Source of the DNA: an uncultured bacterium
Lineage (GTDB): Bacteria; Bacillota; Clostridia; Oscillospirales; Oscillospiraceae
Reading direction: 5' to 3'
Assembly: GCA_947073515.1 (NCBI GenBank)
Contig: CAMTMC010000027.1
Span: 1-36,205 of the forward strand
DNA length: 36,205 nucleotides
Part shown: piece by piece, positions 15,231-22,057 of the stretch
How positions within the stretch are numbered: the first letter of the stretch is position 1
Layout: each line of letters begins with the position of its first letter
Notes under the pieces: model-generated
What the model was told of the DNA's origin: nothing
The model's database searches: none
What the model saw: the letters and a program-made list of their open reading frames with translations, nothing else
Position numbers and translations under genes: made by a program

Positions 15231-15943
15231 GCCTTAATACCTCCATATCGTTTTTCTTCCTGCTCCTGTACGGCCCGGGCCATCAGGAGCGCTTCTTTTT
15301 CCTCCGCGGCGCCAGCATCTTCAGCCGGTTCCGCTCCCGGCGCTTCCTCGCCGCCGTACCGCTTGCTTTTCACCACGCCGGCCTTGGGCTGGGCCGGGAC
15401 CGCCACCAGCGAGACCTCATAGGCGTCCGCGGCGCCGTCCAGCGCCATCACGCACAGCCGCCCGTCATACTCCTTTCCCGGGATATGCTGGCAGCAGGCC
15501 TTTGTCTGGTCAGCCCCGCAGATAGAGCAGACCGCCCGCCGCACCGCACAGCCCACGCTGCACTCCCGCAGGATTCCCGTCTCAATGGCGGTAATGGTGC
15601 CCGCTGTCTGTTCTGTCCGGGGCATATAGCATCGCAGGATCAGCCGCTTGACTTCCCCTTCCGCCTCTACCTGGGCGGCATAGACCCGGGCGGTCTGGCT
15701 CCCGGCGCTCCACCAATGATCCATCAGCACGCTCTTCCCCGTAAAAAGGCCGGCCAGCTCCTCCAAAGAAGCGTCAGTAAACCGTTCGAAATCCCGGTCT
15801 ACCTGGTTGTCACAGGCCGCCAGCTTGAAGCTGTACACCTCTTCCTTGACCAGCGGGCGCAGCGCCTGCCGGTTGATGAGGGCAAGCTCCCCGTCCGTCA
15901 GCTCCGCCGCCCGAGCCTCGGCGGCTTTCAAAATCTCATTCAT
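15227..15943 (-). CDS. Prohead protease with Cys-rich insert
   Basis: The 238-residue protein lies between portal and capsid, the invariant place of prohead proteases. It has VLMDHWWSAGSQTARVYAAQ with the presumed catalytic His and DAYEVSLVAVPAQPKAGVVK with the presumed catalytic Ser, the pair used by herpesvirus-type prohead proteases. Between them is a Cys-rich insert (AVCSICGADQTKACCQHIPG) that looks like a metal site. Such inserts occur in a subset of Gram-positive phage proteases. The C-terminal 40 residues are acidic and Ala-rich. The ATG lies within the end of the portal gene, so expression is coupled. Confidence 0.83.
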   Translation of the reverse strand: MNEILKAAEARAAELTDGELALINRQALRPLVKEEVYSFKLAACDNQVDRDFERFTDASLEELAGLFTGKSVLMDHWWSAGSQTARVYAAQVEAEGEVKRLILRCYMPRTEQTAGTITAIETGILRECSVGCAVRRAVCSICGADQTKACCQHIPGKEYDGRLCVMALDGAADAYEVSLVAVPAQPKAGVVKSKRYGGEEAPGAEPAEDAGAAEEKEALLMARAVQEQEEKRYGGIKA

Positions 15944-17255
15944 GAACCGGCTCCTCCTTTCCTTCCAGCCCCTTCATGGCCCTCATTACGCTCAACTCCA
16001 CAAACCGCTCCAGCGGTCCGTAGTTCCAGCTGGCGTACCGGCTATCTCCTCCGGGCACCTTGGACTGGTCTTCCAAGGCCCTGATATCATCCACGCTGTA
16101 AGCACCGATTTCCCTCATGGACGAGTACCAGGCCGCCTGAGCTGTGGTATCCCCCCGCAGGAATACTTTCAGCTCCCGCTTGATCCTCAAAGACCGGGCC
16201 CGCTCACTGGGCAGGAGCAGCTTATAGCTGTCCTCCTGGCCCCACTGTGTCTCATAGGCCAGCAAAGTGTAGTTGACAAATTCAATGCCGTTCTGCTCGT
16301 TGCTCTGGTAGCTCTGCTTCCCGGCGTAAACCAAGTGGAGAGGCACACCGAAGAACCGGCACACATCCGCCACACGCACCTCGTTGCTCTCCACAAACTG
16401 GGCGTCAGTGTTGTTCATCGAAATAGGCTGGTACTTCAGTCCCAGATCCAGCACCGCCAGCCGGAAGGCGTTGCCCGGCCCCCGGTGGACCGCCTCCCAG
16501 GCCTGCCGGACCTCCTCTTTTGGGTCTACGCGGCGTACTGTCCCATTCGCCAGCGTCTCCTCATAATCGCCTAGGTCCGCGTCAGTCGTCAGCACCCCGC
16601 AGGGCTGGCCGCCGTTCATCCAGGTCGCGTTCTCATACTGCTGGGCCGCCCGGGCGGTGGATAAGGTCATAGAAGCCCGCTTCAGCACGCTGATCCCCTC
16701 AATACCATCCTCACTGTAGGCCTTGTAGTGGAGCACATCCTCCGGCCGCAGCATAGTAACATCTCCCGTAACGGGGTGAGAAAAGAAATACCACGGACGC
16801 CCGTCCAGATCCACCCGGATGGTCATATAGTCAGGCGGCAGTGGGATCAGCTCCAGCGGCGCTCCGCTGGCCGGATTCCGAAAAATCCAGGCGTAGGCAT
16901 TGCCACGGAGAAGCTGATTGCACATCATCAGCTTCTGGTAGTCGAAGGAAGTCATGGCCTCATTGGCCCGGCCCCACAGCACCCGCCCCAGCCGGTGCTG
17001 TGTCAGCCTCTCCTTGGTCAGCTCGTCCATGATGTAGATGGGCAGCACCGCCATAGAGTTGGACAGCACTTCCACACAGCGGTTGACCGTACTGACCTTC
17101 ATGGCCTTATCACGGCTCATAGCCGGGGATTCCTCTCCGCTCAGCCATCCCTCCGGGTTATCCAGGGTCAGCACCCGCATACCGCCGCCCAGGGCCTTCC
17201 GGACAGGGCCGGCCCGGCTCTGACCGGCCTTGGCCAATCCCCCGCGCAGGCTCAT
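15936..17255 (-). CDS. Portal protein (HK97 gp3 family)
   Basis: The 439-residue protein contains the usual portal segments: VSTVNRCVEVLSNSMAVLPI, MMCNQLLRGNAYAWIFRNPA, LIPLPPDYMTIRVDLDGRPW, RPEDVLHYKAYSEDGIEGIS and FGVPLHLVYAGKQSYQSNEQ. Portal dodecamers form the DNA entry channel and dock the terminase. Length is normal for the HK97 gp3 family. Its ATG overlaps the stop of the small membrane-protein gene, and its end overlaps the protease start, so terminase to capsid form one tightly coupled operon. Confidence 0.95.
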   Translation of the reverse strand: MSLRGGLAKAGQSRAGPVRKALGGGMRVLTLDNPEGWLSGEESPAMSRDKAMKVSTVNRCVEVLSNSMAVLPIYIMDELTKERLTQHRLGRVLWGRANEAMTSFDYQKLMMCNQLLRGNAYAWIFRNPASGAPLELIPLPPDYMTIRVDLDGRPWYFFSHPVTGDVTMLRPEDVLHYKAYSEDGIEGISVLKRASMTLSTARAAQQYENATWMNGGQPCGVLTTDADLGDYEETLANGTVRRVDPKEEVRQAWEAVHRGPGNAFRLAVLDLGLKYQPISMNNTDAQFVESNEVRVADVCRFFGVPLHLVYAGKQSYQSNEQNGIEFVNYTLLAYETQWGQEDSYKLLLPSERARSLRIKRELKVFLRGDTTAQAAWYSSMREIGAYSVDDIRALEDQSKVPGGDSRYASWNYGPLERFVELSVMRAMKGLEGKEEPVHE

Positions 17256-17425
17256 TTGTCATCCCCCCACATGGAGAGTACCGCGCCAGCGATGGCCAGC
17301 CCGCCGCCGGTAATCAGACCGGCGGGCAGATAGATCATCCCGGCCCCCGCCGTCACAGCGGCGGCGCCGGCCAGCAGCACCAGCTCCCCCAGGTGCCCCA
17401 TGAGCCCATCAACCATTTTTTTCAT
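17252..17425 (-). CDS. Small membrane protein between terminase and portal (57 aa)
   Basis: ATG 17423-17425 with AAAGGAA upstream gives 57 residues, of which ~35 are hydrophobic and rich in Gly and Ala (GELVLLAGAAAVTAGAGMIY, then LPAGLITGGGLAIAGAVLSM), suggesting two membrane spans. Small membrane proteins at this site occur in several Clostridia phages; a role in packaging or in holin-like activity has not been shown to my knowledge. A 17-bp palindrome lies 17 bp upstream of the start. Confidence 0.7.
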   Translation of the reverse strand: MKKMVDGLMGHLGELVLLAGAAAVTAGAGMIYLPAGLITGGGLAIAGAVLSMWGDDK

Positions 17426-17441
17426 GCTTGATTCCTTTCCC

Positions 17442-17458
17442 GTGCCCAAGTTGGGCAC
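17442..17458 (+). repeat. 17-bp palindrome, copy B
   Basis: GTGCCCAAGTTGGGCAC, perfect 8-bp arms around a central G, in the gap between the large terminase stop and the small membrane-protein start. Confidence 0.85.
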
Positions 17459-17468
17459 CGCCCTTATT

Positions 17469-19286
17469 TTACAAATGGAAGCCCCCAGCCCGCACAGCCT
17501 GGGCCAGATCCGGCTTTCCGTCTCGCTTCACCAGCACCCGAGCTAAGGCGTTCATCGCCGCAGCCACCGGGTCAATCCGCTCCGTGTCATCCTTGTGCCG
17601 CTTGCTCAGCTTGATATCCCCGTAATGGTTCTGGATCTCAATGGCATTGGCCAGGCACCACAGGGCCAGCGGGCTCTCCTCCAGCACCACCCGCCCTTGC
17701 AATAGCAGCTCCCGGAAGGTCTTCACCGCCAGATTCTGCCCGGCGCAAGTCTGGGCCACTTCTACGCAGAAGTCCTCCCGGTTCCGGTCCTCGTTCATCC
17801 GGATAGCCAGGTCAGTGGCGTTGTGGCCGTCGAAGTCCACCTCGTCCACCTTCCAGCGGTGCTCCCGCTCCCCGGTGCAGATCCAGTTGTACACATAGCT
17901 GTTGTCTGTCACGTCCCCCGGCGTCAGCGTGCAGTAGCCGCCTTGGGCCCAGAAGAGATAGGGCACCCGGTCGGTGTGTTCATGGCGCTGGGCGCCGTTC
18001 TCCGGCATAAAGGCGTGCATTTTTACAGCGATCCGCCCGTCCGGCAGATCAAACACCGCCGCTACCCCGGACAGGTCGATCCGCTTGCCCAGGTCGAAGC
18101 CGCAGTGGCACGGCAGGCCATCGGTGAGCTTGTCGAACTCCTCCCGGGAAACCATGGCCTCCTTCGCCAAAGCCATACACCGCTCATCCAGGTAATGGTT
18201 TTCACTGCCAATCTGCCACAAACACAGCCGCCGGGTCAGGAATTTCCGGATTTTGCTTGGGTCATTGGACGCGTAGGCGGCGCTGTGCTCGTCCTGGATC
18301 TGCTTGAGCAGGATCGCGCTGTAGGCGCTGGGGTACCGCAGGCAGGGATTTGCTTTGCGCCACTTCACCTCATCGTGGGGGTTATCCCCCTCGTCCAGCT
18401 CCCGGACCATGATGAAGTAGCGCTCGTCCGTAACAGTGGGATCCTCCAGCACCCGCTTGGCGTAGGTCTCCTCCACATAGCAGGGCTTGCTCTGGGCGTC
18501 GTCTCCGGCGGTGGTGATTACGTCCAGCAGGGACTGCGCCCGCTTGCCGAAGGAGTTGGTGCCCAGGTCGTAGATCTCCGAGTTGGGGTGCGCGTGATAC
18601 TCATCTACGATGAAATAACTGGGGGCGCCCGAGTCCTTGTTTTTGGTATCCTTGGACAGGGCCCGCATATAGCCGCCCCGTTTCCGGTGGACAATGGGAT
18701 TGGACCGTGGCACCAGCAGCCGCTGGGCCAAATTCGGGCTGGCCAGGGCGATTTTCTTGGCGTCCCCCAGCACCCGCATGGCCTGGCCCCGGTCCACGGC
18801 GGCGCATTCCACCTCCGGCTCCTGCTCAAAGGCGGCCAGCTCGGGCTGGTAAGGCGGGTAGATGGCGTCAGCGCACATGTGGTACAGGCCCTGGGCCGAT
18901 TTCTCGGTGGACTTGTAGTTGCCCCGGGCCCGCTTGTTGTAGGTGTGGGTAAAGCGCCGGGCCCCGGTGTCCTTGTGAATCCAGCCATAGGTGCACCCCA
19001 GGTCGAACACCTGCCAGGGCTCCAGCTCAATGGGCTTTCTGGCCTCCACCCCACGGACCTGGACGCACTGCCCGAACCACCGGATGATCCGGTCTGCCCG
19101 GGTGGCATCGAAGACGTAGGGAAATCCCTCCGTCCCTTGGCGCTTCAGGTCGTCCAGGTGCCGTTGGCAGGCCAGGATCTCGTATTTACAGCACTGATCC
19201 CGCAGCCGCCCCCGGGTCACCTGCTTGGCGTAGACACTGACGGGGTGGTGCAGGCCGCTTTGCCACCTAGTCCCCAAAGAGATCAC
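17469..19286 (-). CDS. terL: Terminase large subunit
   Basis: The 605-residue protein packs DNA through the portal. An ATPase segment is visible (YNKRARGNYKSTEKSAQGLY, with RGNYKS in the place of a Walker A loop; SYFIVDEYHAH with the Walker B acid), then a RuvC-like nuclease domain (PCHCGFDLGKRIDLSGVAAV, EVDFDGHNATDLAI, ERIDPVAAAMNAL) holding the three expected acidic clusters. The GTG at 19284-19286 is taken as start; it lies in the end of terS with AAAGGA upstream, and a longer frame has no ribosome site. It resembles the phage terminases with a degenerate Walker A common in Firmicutes cos or pac phages. Confidence 0.93.
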   Translation of the reverse strand: MISLGTRWQSGLHHPVSVYAKQVTRGRLRDQCCKYEILACQRHLDDLKRQGTEGFPYVFDATRADRIIRWFGQCVQVRGVEARKPIELEPWQVFDLGCTYGWIHKDTGARRFTHTYNKRARGNYKSTEKSAQGLYHMCADAIYPPYQPELAAFEQEPEVECAAVDRGQAMRVLGDAKKIALASPNLAQRLLVPRSNPIVHRKRGGYMRALSKDTKNKDSGAPSYFIVDEYHAHPNSEIYDLGTNSFGKRAQSLLDVITTAGDDAQSKPCYVEETYAKRVLEDPTVTDERYFIMVRELDEGDNPHDEVKWRKANPCLRYPSAYSAILLKQIQDEHSAAYASNDPSKIRKFLTRRLCLWQIGSENHYLDERCMALAKEAMVSREEFDKLTDGLPCHCGFDLGKRIDLSGVAAVFDLPDGRIAVKMHAFMPENGAQRHEHTDRVPYLFWAQGGYCTLTPGDVTDNSYVYNWICTGEREHRWKVDEVDFDGHNATDLAIRMNEDRNREDFCVEVAQTCAGQNLAVKTFRELLLQGRVVLEESPLALWCLANAIEIQNHYGDIKLSKRHKDDTERIDPVAAAMNALARVLVKRDGKPDLAQAVRAGGFHL

Positions 19287-19776
19287 CGTTCGGGTCCTTT
19301 GCGGCGGCCTGCTCCGCCCGTTTCTGGGCCAGGCGGATCCGCCCGGATGGGGTGAGGCCAAGCTTCTCCGCGTACTGAAGGATATTTCGCTCCAGAGACT
19401 GCATTTTCCCGCTCACAGCGTCCAGCTTGGCCACCGCCTCGGTCACAGCCTCCGGATCATCCTGAGCCTCTTTCAGCTGCTTGGAAACCAGGGCCAGCAG
19501 CTTGCACTGCTGCTCATACCGGGCCATCATCACGCAGTAGACGCCCAGGGCGTCGCTGTCCAGGTCGTCCAGGATGACAAGCCCCCGCATCCGCTCCAGC
19601 ACTTTCTTCCAGTACCGGCCGGCGGCGGCGTTTTTGGCCATGACAGCCGGCCGCTCCAAACAAACTTCCCGGCCCCGGTCGGGGATCACGCCCTGCTCGG
19701 CCTGCTCCCGGAGCGCCCGCTCCTCGGCGGTCAAGTTTTTGCTCATGTTATCCACCGCTTTCGGCGGCGTCGGCAT
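19267..19776 (-). CDS. terS: Terminase small subunit (P27-like)
   Basis: From ATG 19774-19776 (GGGAGGTG upstream) the 169-residue product starts MPTPPKAVDNMSKNLTAEER and has a helical core (GRYWKKVLERMRGLVILDDL, ALGVYCVMMARYEQQCKLLA) and a C-terminal SLERNILQYAEKLGLTPSGR motif, which is characteristic of P27-family small terminases. It recognises the packaging site and loads TerL. The end overlaps the large subunit by 20 bp. The DNA just upstream is a GC-rich palindromic gap, a candidate packaging site. Confidence 0.9.
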   Translation of the reverse strand: MPTPPKAVDNMSKNLTAEERALREQAEQGVIPDRGREVCLERPAVMAKNAAAGRYWKKVLERMRGLVILDDLDSDALGVYCVMMARYEQQCKLLALVSKQLKEAQDDPEAVTEAVAKLDAVSGKMQSLERNILQYAEKLGLTPSGRIRLAQKRAEQAAAKDPNGDLFGD

Positions 19777-19983
19777 ATGGTTCACCTCCCGAAATCTCCA
19801 TCGGGGACTTTTTCTCGCAGACGAGGGGTGCCGCGGTCTGGACGGCCCCCGCCCAAAACTTTTTGGGGGTGGGGGGCGGTCCCGTAGGGACCGGTCTCCC
19901 GCAGTCGCCAAGGCCGCAAGAGTATAGGGGCAGACGCACGCCCCCGCAGACGGGCGGGCGTAGCCTCACCGGCCAAGAGCCTG
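19777..19983. other. Noncoding gap between HNH and terS; candidate cos region
   Basis: About 200 bp without a convincing gene. It is rich in short palindromes, e.g. CGGTCCC-GTA-GGGACCG at 19876-19892, and G/C runs. In HNH-plus-terminase phages the cohesive-end site usually lies here, so a cos role is inferred; the cut position cannot be read from the sequence. Confidence 0.45.
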
Positions 19984-20355
19984 TTAATTTCCGCTGTTTT
20001 TTCTGCGTTCTTCCGCTTGTTCCCTGGCTGTTTTCTGGTCGTGATGGAGCTTGCACAGGCTTTGATGGTTGCTTGGGTCGATGAACAGCGCCCAGTCCCC
20101 CCGGAACGGCCTCACATGGTCCACCACTGTGGCGTAGGTACGCAAGCCCTGGACGGCACATACCCGGCAGAAGGGCTCCCGCAGGAGCTGGGCCGGCCGG
20201 AGGTCATTTGTCCAGATGGACAGGCTGTACCAGCCGTGCCACGCCGCGCTCTCACGGCGGGCCGCCGGCTTGGGCTTGTGGGCCGGGCACCAGCCATCCC
20301 GGGTCAACGCGGCACACCCTGGATGCCGGCAGGGCCTGAGTGGTTTGCTCGCCAT
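19984..20355 (-). CDS. HNH endonuclease
   Basis: The 123-residue product has a Cys pair (CRHPGCAALTRDGWCPAHKP), then EPFCRVCAVQG and the core YATVVDHVRPFRGDWALFID, PSNHQSLCKLHHDQKTAREQ. VDHV, the following N-H and LCKLHHDQKT form the beta-beta-alpha metal finger of HNH nucleases. The ATG has GGAGGTG upstream. HNH proteins encoded beside terS stimulate terminase cutting in cos phages such as HK97; that is the likely role here. Confidence 0.93.
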   Translation of the reverse strand: MASKPLRPCRHPGCAALTRDGWCPAHKPKPAARRESAAWHGWYSLSIWTNDLRPAQLLREPFCRVCAVQGLRTYATVVDHVRPFRGDWALFIDPSNHQSLCKLHHDQKTAREQAEERRKNSGN

Positions 20356-20385
20356 GGGCTATCACCTCCACGGTCATCGGGCAAA

Positions 20386-20436
20386 ACAAAAAACCACGGC
20401 CAATGACCACACGTCCCCGTGTCAGTCATTGGCCGT
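20386..20436 (-). terminator. Intrinsic terminator before HNH
   Basis: A 12-bp stem (ACGGCCAATGAC / GTCATTGGCCGT) with an inner short stem is followed on the minus strand by a T-rich run (GGTTTTTTGTTTT). The stop of the zinc-ribbon gene lies in the stem. It separates the early/replication unit from the late operon and would be a natural antitermination point. Confidence 0.88.
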
Positions 20437-20629
20437 AGCTCTCAAAGCATTCGCCCTTTGCGATATTCACGATGTGTTCTGTCTTGCAGACCCGGCAGAA
20501 TACCACGATATTGTGCCCCTCAGTGTCCGGTCGTATCTGCATCATCTGCCGGTTGCGGCGGCAAGTTGGACATTCCAGCCACTTGCCTCTCACTGTCAAC
20601 ATTTTACCACGATTTGATTTTCCCTGCAA
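20426..20629 (-). CDS. Zinc-ribbon (cysteine-rich KTR type) protein
   Basis: The 67-residue product reads ...KWLECPTCRRNRQMMQIRPD, then TEGHNIVVFCRVCKTEHIVN: two Cys-x2-Cys pairs 24 residues apart with the KxE/H pattern of cysteine-rich KTR proteins, small zinc ribbons frequent in mobile elements of gut Firmicutes. The TTG at 20627-20629 has AAAAGGAG at good distance and is taken as start; the ATG nine codons later lacks a site. The function is unknown. Confidence 0.75.
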   Translation of the reverse strand: MQGKSNRGKMLTVRGKWLECPTCRRNRQMMQIRPDTEGHNIVVFCRVCKTEHIVNIAKGECFESYGQ

Positions 20630-20693
20630 GGGTTTCCACTCCTTTTCCCATTAGTTAATATAGTCCTCAAGGCTGAAAAAATATTAAAAAAGG

Positions 20694-21458
20694 TTACGGC
20701 CGCCTCCGCCGGCGCCGGCGTTTGGCCTTGGGCCTGGGGCCTATGGTGGTCTCCCACCCGGCGGCCAGATACTTAATATATCGGTAATGGCCGTAGGCGG
20801 TGACGACATCGCCGGTATCCATAAGGGGCAGCGGAGAGCTGTCGGGTATGCTCAGTGTCGTATCATTGGGCACCCGGAAGCATTCTTGTTCCGGCTTGCG
20901 CAGGTTCCGGGAGCCAGACCACAGCCGCTGCCCCACCTTGTCCCGCTGCTCCTTACACAGATACCGGGCCAGAGTCTCAAAATTCTTATCCCGGTCAATG
21001 CGCAGCTGCTTAAACTCCACACCGCCCTGGTCCCACAGCCGGCGGATCAGGTCGTAGTCCTCTCCGGTTCCGTTGATCAAAGCGTGGTGATGCCAACGGC
21101 CATCCCCGTGCTTATGCTCGGTGACGTAAATATAACGCAGATCCTGACCCTTCCCTTTCCGGGCTTTCCGTAGCCGCTTCCAAAAGGCCCGCATAGCCTC
21201 TCTGGCCTCCGCCCGGTTCCGGGGCAGGTGGGCGTTGTCATAGGTGAGGGTCACATACAGGTCCCGGACGCCAAAGTTAGCGGCAATTAGAAGCTCCAGT
21301 TTTTGATATGCGTATTTCAAGTTCATCAGCTGCTGGGCCGCCGATGACAGCGCCTTTTTCCCGGCCCGGACGCCGTCGCTGTCCCTGGGGTTGGGCGCGG
21401 GGTAGATACATTTTTTCACCAGCGCCCCAGCAACAATGACTTTCATGTATTTTCCCAT
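20694..21458 (-). CDS. Rolling-circle Rep-like HUH endonuclease
   Basis: The 254-residue protein has the three signatures of HUH replication initiators in order: motif 1 RDLYVTLTYDNAHLP (residues 66-79), the metal-binding His cluster RWHHHALING (121-130) and the catalytic-Tyr motif LARYLCKEQ (163-171, Tyr166, Lys169). Rep proteins nick one strand at an origin and stay joined to it. A Rep of this type is common in elements of Oscillospiraceae. The Arg-rich tail (PKAKRRRRRRRP) probably binds DNA. The ATG at 21456-21458 follows AGGAGG; a second ATG lies four codons on. It coexists here with a DnaB/initiator pair, so its role (phage replication, plasmid-form replication or mobilisation) is open. 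Confidence 0.82.
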   Translation of the reverse strand: MGKYMKVIVAGALVKKCIYPAPNPRDSDGVRAGKKALSSAAQQLMNLKYAYQKLELLIAANFGVRDLYVTLTYDNAHLPRNRAEAREAMRAFWKRLRKARKGKGQDLRYIYVTEHKHGDGRWHHHALINGTGEDYDLIRRLWDQGGVEFKQLRIDRDKNFETLARYLCKEQRDKVGQRLWSGSRNLRKPEQECFRVPNDTTLSIPDSSPLPLMDTGDVVTAYGHYRYIKYLAAGWETTIGPRPKAKRRRRRRRP

Positions 21459-21524
21459 GAGGTCTGCCTCCTGTTATCCAACAGACCGTAGCCCTCATGG
21501 CCTTCGTCCTTTCATCTTGTATTT

Positions 21525-21788
21525 TCAACTGCCATACAGACTTAGCGCCCGGGCGATCCTCCGCCACTGGCTGATGGGCATCTCCCCCACCCGGTCTTGG
21601 CACATTTCCCGGAGCAGGTCGTCCGTGATCCTGCCTTTGGGGCGGATCGCCTCCGCCAATTTGACCAGGCTGCCCGGGCCGCCGGTTTTCCGGTACTCCC
21701 TCAACCGGCGGATGATTTCACGCTTCTCCTCGCTGTGGCCGCCGGTCAGACCACCCGGCTGAACCGGGACAACAGATTTTCCTTCCAC
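21525..21788 (-). CDS. Small helical protein, probable DNA-binding
   Basis: GTG at 21786-21788 with AAAAGGAG upstream, overlapping the XRE gene by 43 bp, opens 87 residues: KREIIRRLREYRKTGGPGSL, VKLAEAIRPKGRITDDLLRE, VGEMPISQWRRIARALSLYG. The helices resemble a helix-turn-helix, but no family is recognised with confidence. It is cotranscribed between the XRE regulator and the HUH nuclease. Confidence 0.65.
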   Translation of the reverse strand: MEGKSVVPVQPGGLTGGHSEEKREIIRRLREYRKTGGPGSLVKLAEAIRPKGRITDDLLREMCQDRVGEMPISQWRRIARALSLYGS

Positions 21789-22003
21789 ACGGGCTCACTC
21801 CTTTTGCTTTCATCCTCTTGGACTAGGTATGATACACTACACCCCAGCAAAGCGGCAATTTTTTGCATCTTTTTCAGTGAAGGCGTTCTTACTCCAGTTT
21901 CCCATGCTGAAACCGCAGCCGGTCCCACACCCAACTGCATAGCCATCATCGACTGCGTAAGTCCAAGTTCCTTTCTTCTTTTCTTTATATTTTCTGCGAA
22001 CAT
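21746..22003 (-). CDS. XRE-type transcriptional regulator
   Basis: The 85-residue protein is a compact Cro/CI-type helix-turn-helix: MFAENIKKRRKELGLTQSMM, AMQLGVGPAAVSAWETGVRT, PSLKKMQKIAALLGCSVSYL. The HTH spans about residues 14-40. ATG 22001-22003 follows GTGGGAG. A 17-bp palindrome (copy C) ends 34 bp upstream, so it may be its operator, although other copies are far away. It lies inside the early operon rather than with the main immunity genes. Confidence 0.88.
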   Translation of the reverse strand: MFAENIKKRRKELGLTQSMMAMQLGVGPAAVSAWETGVRTPSLKKMQKIAALLGCSVSYLVQEDESKRSEPVWKENLLSRFSRVV

Positions 22004-22036
22004 ATTCGCTCCCACTTTCTCAAAACTTCAATCTTT

Positions 22037-22053
22037 GTGCCCAAGTTGGGCAC
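22037..22053 (+). repeat. 17-bp palindrome, copy C
   Basis: GTGCCCAAGTTGGGCAC, identical to copy B, between the parB stop (22058) and the XRE start (22003). Flanking T and A extend the symmetry to 19 bp. Confidence 0.85.
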
Positions 22054-22057
22054 ATTT

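Noticed and set aside
14379..15422. 347-residue plus-strand open frame opposite the capsid gene
   Set aside because: Leu/Gln/Gly/His-rich shadow of the capsid gene, no start signal.
17823..19355. 510-residue plus-strand open frame opposite the large terminase
   Set aside because: Antisense shadow of terL with no recognisable domain.
21277..21603. Minus-strand frame overlapping the start of the HUH Rep gene
   Set aside because: It lies in another frame within a convincing gene and has no conserved pattern; a short leader peptide cannot be excluded but is unsupported.
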